Shown: one piece after another, positions 6,811 through 9,676 of the stretch
Layout of the letters: each line of letters starts with the position of its first letter
Position numbering within the stretch: the stretch's first letter is position 1
Notes under the pieces: model-generated
Databases searched by the model: none
Told to the model about the DNA's origin: nothing
What the model saw: the letters and a program-made list of their open reading frames with translations, nothing else
Assembly: GCA_031278135.1 (NCBI GenBank)
Contig: JAITKY010000061.1
Location: 1-9,676 of the forward strand
Source of the DNA: Prevotellaceae bacterium
Lineage (GTDB): Bacteria; Bacteroidota; Bacteroidia; Bacteroidales; UBA932
DNA: 9,676 bases
Direction: 5' to 3'
Translations under genes and position numbers: made by a program

Positions 6811-9057
6811 ATGGATCAGAATATTGAAAATAAAATACATAATAAAGAAACCGGATTTGGTACAGCCCCGGTCTATCTGACAGCGATATCGACTATACTC
6901 GGTGCAATATTGTTTCTTCGATTCGGTTACGCAACGGGAATGTTGGGACTTATCGGCGTGATTTTCATCATCATACTTGGTCATGCAATAACCATTCCGA
7001 CGGCTCTTGCCATATCCGAGATTTCAACAAATATTCGTGTCGAAGGAGGAGGTGAATATTTCATTATCTCCCGTTCGTTCGGCTTGAAAATCGGTTCGAC
7101 AATAGGAATCGCGCTGTATATTTCGCAGGCTATCAGCGTTGCTTTTTACATTATCGCATTTACCGAAGCATTTGAACCTTTGTTCGATTGGTGGAAGCGC
7201 AGTTTCGAGTTCGAACTCCCGCGACAGATAATCAGTGTGCCTGCGCTTTGCCTTCTGTCGTACATTATCCTTAAACAGGGAACAGGGTCGGGAATGAAAC
7301 TGCTATATATTGTGAATGTGATACTTATCCTGTCGCTATTATTCTTTTTCATCGGCAAACCCCTCACCGAGAGCGTTTATTCCGGCGACGTGATCATCGA
7401 CAATATGAAATTTTTGAACAAAGATTCGTTTTTTGTGATATTTGCAATCTGTTTTCCAGCGTTCACGGGCGTCACGGCGGGCGTGGGACTGAGCGGCGAC
7501 CTGCAAAATCCGGGAAAGTCGATTCCGCTGGGCACAATGGCAGGAACGGTTACAGGTCTGATAGTGTATTTGTTAGTGGTATGGAAATTAGCAATATCCG
7601 CTCCTGCCGGCGATTTGATCGGCAATCAACTGATTATGTCGAAAATTGCAATCTGGGGAGTGGTTATTATTCCGATAGGGCTTGCTTCGTGTACCTTTTC
7701 GTCGGCAATAGGCTCAATCATAGTTGCTCCCCGCACGCTTCAGGCGATTGCGCTCGATAAAAGTTTTCCTGTCGGGCATCTCAACTCTTTCCTTGCTCAC
7801 GGAAAAGGCAAAACGCTGGAACCGGTCAACGCTTCCGTTGTTACGTTTTTGATTGCGCTTGTGTTTGTTATCATAGGCAATGTCAATGCGGTCGCTGGAA
7901 TTATTTCCATGTTTTTCTTAATCTCCTATGGCTCATTGTGTTTGATTTCTTTTCTCAACCATTTTGGAGCGCCGCCGTCGTACAGACCTCGTTTTAAATC
8001 GAAGTGGTACATATCGTTAAGTGGATTTTTGCTGTCGGTATGGGTGATGTTTAAGATTGATCCGCTATACACTATTCTGGCGTATGTCGCTATCGTCTTT
8101 TTGTATTTGATTGTCGAACATTATAACAAAGATCAAAAAGGTCTGGTGAACATATTTAAAGGATCTATTTTTCAGTTAAACAGACGTTTGCAGGTATATA
8201 TGCAAAAAAATCATTCGGGATTGGACGACGAAGAATGGCGTCCTGCGGCGATCTGCATATCACAAAATTCTTTTGAGCGCGAAAAAGTGCTTGAACTGAT
8301 GAAATGGATCAGTCACAAACACGGATTCGGGACTTATTTCCATTATATCAAAGGATATTACAGCAAACAAACTTATCTTGAATCACGAAAAATCCTTGCA
8401 CAACTTATCGAACAGTGTGAAAATGGCGATTCCTTTTATATCGACACAATGATTTCACCCTCATACACTTCGGCTATTGCGCAGATTATACAGTCGCCAT
8501 CGATTTCAGGAATGGAAAATAATATGGTGATATTCGAATACGACAAAAACAAAAGCGAAGAACTTGTGCGGATTTTGGAGAATATCAATCTTGTAAAAGC
8601 CGGAGATTTTGACATTTGTATTCTTGGAAATTCGACTTCACCGATCAGATACAGGAATGGTATTCATGTCTGGACCAGGTCGGTAGATGAAAAAAATACC
8701 AACCTGATGATTTTATTGGGATATATTATCCTCTCGCATCCCGATTGGAGTAAAAATTATATCAAAATCTTCAATATCAGTCCGGCCGGAAAAGAAAAAG
8801 AGACAAAAAAAGATCTCGAAGAGCGAATTGCAGCCGGACGGTTGCCTGTCACATTGACAAATATAGAGATAGTAACATTTGTTGAAAATCAGACGATAGG
8901 CGAGATTATAACGGAACATTCAAAATATGCAGGGTTGACAATCATCGGATTCAGGGAAGAAATTATTAAACACGAACCGTTAGCATTTTTCGACGATTTC
9001 CATGGAATAGGAGATGTGTTGTTTGTAAATGCTTCGATGTCAAGAAATATAGATTAA
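6811..9057 (+). CDS. cation-chloride cotransporter-like (SLC12/APC) permease
   Basis: A 748-residue inner-membrane transporter of the APC superfamily, closest in pattern to SLC12 (Na-K-Cl type). About twelve hydrophobic spans fill residues 18-436, and a soluble domain of about 310 residues follows, as in SLC12 proteins. SLC12 hallmarks visible include GAILFLRFGYATG (31-43, TM1), EGGGEYFIISRSFG (78-91), CFPAFTGVTAGVGLSGDL (214-231, TM6) and SSAIGSIIVAPRTLQA (297-312, TM8). Residues matching the animal NKCC1 ion sites (recalled alignment) include Y113 and P216/T219 for K+ and S297-S298 for Na+; Y40 stands where the animal proteins have Trp. The soluble part has two alpha/beta halves (about 475-600 and 600-748) resembling the SLC12 C-terminal domain. 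Many databases would call this 'amino acid permease'. Start choice: this ATG precedes the conserved GFGTAPVYLTAISTILGA. It is likely co-transcribed with the SDR gene. Confidence 0.87.
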   Translation: MDQNIENKIHNKETGFGTAPVYLTAISTILGAILFLRFGYATGMLGLIGVIFIIILGHAITIPTALAISEISTNIRVEGGGEYFIISRSFGLKIGSTIGIALYISQAISVAFYIIAFTEAFEPLFDWWKRSFEFELPRQIISVPALCLLSYIILKQGTGSGMKLLYIVNVILILSLLFFFIGKPLTESVYSGDVIIDNMKFLNKDSFFVIFAICFPAFTGVTAGVGLSGDLQNPGKSIPLGTMAGTVTGLIVYLLVVWKLAISAPAGDLIGNQLIMSKIAIWGVVIIPIGLASCTFSSAIGSIIVAPRTLQAIALDKSFPVGHLNSFLAHGKGKTLEPVNASVVTFLIALVFVIIGNVNAVAGIISMFFLISYGSLCLISFLNHFGAPPSYRPRFKSKWYISLSGFLLSVWVMFKIDPLYTILAYVAIVFLYLIVEHYNKDQKGLVNIFKGSIFQLNRRLQVYMQKNHSGLDDEEWRPAAICISQNSFEREKVLELMKWISHKHGFGTYFHYIKGYYSKQTYLESRKILAQLIEQCENGDSFYIDTMISPSYTSAIAQIIQSPSISGMENNMVIFEYDKNKSEELVRILENINLVKAGDFDICILGNSTSPIRYRNGIHVWTRSVDEKNTNLMILLGYIILSHPDWSKNYIKIFNISPAGKEKETKKDLEERIAAGRLPVTLTNIEIVTFVENQTIGEIITEHSKYAGLTIIGFREEIIKHEPLAFFDDFHGIGDVLFVNASMSRNID

Positions 9058-9078
9058 AATGAAAATATTTATGACTTT

Positions 9079-9561
9079 ATGATTTACTCATTTATAACAG
9101 GAATAGAGAGCAATATGAATTTCATAAGGGAATATCATGTTCCTTCAGAATATTCGTTATTTGATTTTAAACAGTTTATCGGCGCCGACATGGGCTTTGA
9201 CGATTCGCAGCAAAGTGTGTTCTTTGTGTTGGATAGAAACAGTAAAAAAACGGAGAGTTATTCGGTATTCGACATGGACATGGTCAGTCTGGAAGACTTG
9301 TGCAAGAAGGGTGTGGAAAGGTTGCTTTATACTTTCGACTTTTTTAACGACCGTTCGTTATTCATCGAATTTCAGGGAGAAACTGAAGAACAATCAAGGG
9401 TTTATTATCCGGTTGTCGTGCAAAGTATAGGCGATGCTCCAAATCAATTCTTCGAAAAAATCGGAAATGATATTAACAAAAAAAGGTCTATCAATGATTA
9501 CGACAACGACGAGAAAGACGACGACGAGGAAGACAATGAGGAAATTTATGATTATCTTTAA
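9079..9561 (+). CDS. pRiA4b ORF-3-like (IS1096 passenger TnpR-like) small protein
   Basis: A 160-residue cytosolic protein of unknown role. The pattern at 1-100 resembles the plasmid pRiA4b ORF-3 family: MIYSF opening, a hydrophobic helix with FDFKQFIGADMGFDDSQQS (28-46), the strand VFFVLD (47-52), and RLLYTFDFFNDRSLFIEF (81-98), which matches the family's Y-D-F-x-D-x-W/F block. The C-terminal tail (139-159) is almost all Asp/Glu/Asn with aromatic residues. It has no signal peptide or membrane span. Database names mentioning IS1096 or TnpR are misleading here: no transposase or terminal repeats are nearby. Bacteroidales homologues often sit near the tRNA-modification gene miaA (from memory), which may be the next gene beyond the window. 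It lies 21 bases after the transporter, same strand, so is probably in the same unit. No Shine-Dalgarno. Confidence 0.78.
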   Translation: MIYSFITGIESNMNFIREYHVPSEYSLFDFKQFIGADMGFDDSQQSVFFVLDRNSKKTESYSVFDMDMVSLEDLCKKGVERLLYTFDFFNDRSLFIEFQGETEEQSRVYYPVVVQSIGDAPNQFFEKIGNDINKKRSINDYDNDEKDDDEEDNEEIYDYL

Positions 9562-9582
9562 ATCCGCACGAATCCAGAAAAA

Positions 9583-9636
9583 GACCTACTACAAAGTGTT
9601 GTTAATTATGCAATTAACAAACACTTTGCACAGGTC
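9583..9636 (+). terminator. long hairpin after the small acidic protein gene
   Basis: A 16-bp stem with a single bulged A (9619) is formed by 9592-9607 (CAAAGTGTTGTTAATT) and 9612-9628 around the loop ATGC. An outer GACCT/AGGTC helix (9583-9587 with 9632-9636) extends it across a small internal loop. It starts 21 bases past the stop codon at 9559-9561. No T-run follows, so intrinsic termination is plausible rather than certain. The near-symmetry means it would also fold in transcripts from the other strand. Confidence 0.5.
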
Positions 9637-9656
9637 GAAAATTTCACCTAATTTTA
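9625..9656 (+). promoter_or_regulatory. possible promoter for the next gene
   Basis: TTTG (9625-9628), a 20-base gap, then TAATTTTA (9649-9656), which has one mismatch (final G to A) from the Bacteroidota -7 box. The -33 part is the foot of the hairpin stem. No downstream gene is visible in the remaining 20 bases, so this stays tentative. Confidence 0.25.
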
Positions 9657-9676
9657 CGCTGTCAAACAATTAAAAT

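Noticed and set aside
9079..9561. Insertion-sequence remnant, suggested by the IS1096/TnpR family name
   Set aside because: No transposase, terminal inverted repeats or target duplications are visible around the gene; the name is historical.
9434..9673. 79-codon overlapping frame rich in Thr/Arg/Lys at the right edge
   Set aside because: It is the +1 shadow of the GAC/GAG-rich acidic tail and then runs through the hairpin; no independent support.

Overview
The window looks like chromosomal DNA from a Bacteroidota bacterium, most likely order Bacteroidales. The evidence is threefold. Intergenic regions carry close matches to the Bacteroidota housekeeping promoter (TTTG, 19-base gap, TAnnTTTG) and no Shine-Dalgarno sequences. 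Base composition is moderately AT-rich, with very AT-rich gaps. The proteins (IspH of the NTICRQVS type, a stand-alone PheT of 813 residues, a bacterial SLC12-type transporter, and a small pRiA4b ORF-3-like protein) fit that phylum by my recollection of the families. Genus cannot be told from the sequence alone.

Layout. Bases 1-385 hold no convincing gene. Bases 386-3009, minus strand, are a tight operon read as lpxD-cmk-ispH. Each gene overlaps the next (8 and 14 bases), and ispH starts at GTG inside the end of cmk. The operon supplies lipid A acyl transfer, CMP/dCMP phosphorylation and the last step of the MEP isoprenoid pathway. Bases 3010-3239 are a divergent promoter region serving lpxD leftward and pheT rightward. 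Bases 3240-5681 are pheT. The 89-base gap after it holds a perfect 8-bp inverted repeat that overlaps the -33 box of a strong-looking promoter. That promoter probably drives a three-gene rightward unit: an extended SDR (epimerase/dehydratase-like, 5771-6775), a large cation-chloride-cotransporter-like membrane protein (6811-9057) and a 160-residue pRiA4b ORF-3-like protein with a very acidic tail (9079-9561). The window ends just after a long hairpin (9583-9636) that is probably a terminator, possibly overlapping the promoter of the next gene.

Functional picture. Most of the window is housekeeping: envelope lipid synthesis, nucleotide and isoprenoid precursors, and tRNA charging. The SDR, transporter and small acidic protein have no obvious shared pathway; their grouping rests on spacing and orientation. 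I found no mobile element, CRISPR array, tRNA, rRNA, toxin-antitoxin pair or defence system, and nothing I would call a new biological system. The points most worth a second look are the predicted Na+/K+ site residues kept in the bacterial transporter, the inverted repeat built into the SDR promoter, and the hairpin at the right edge.
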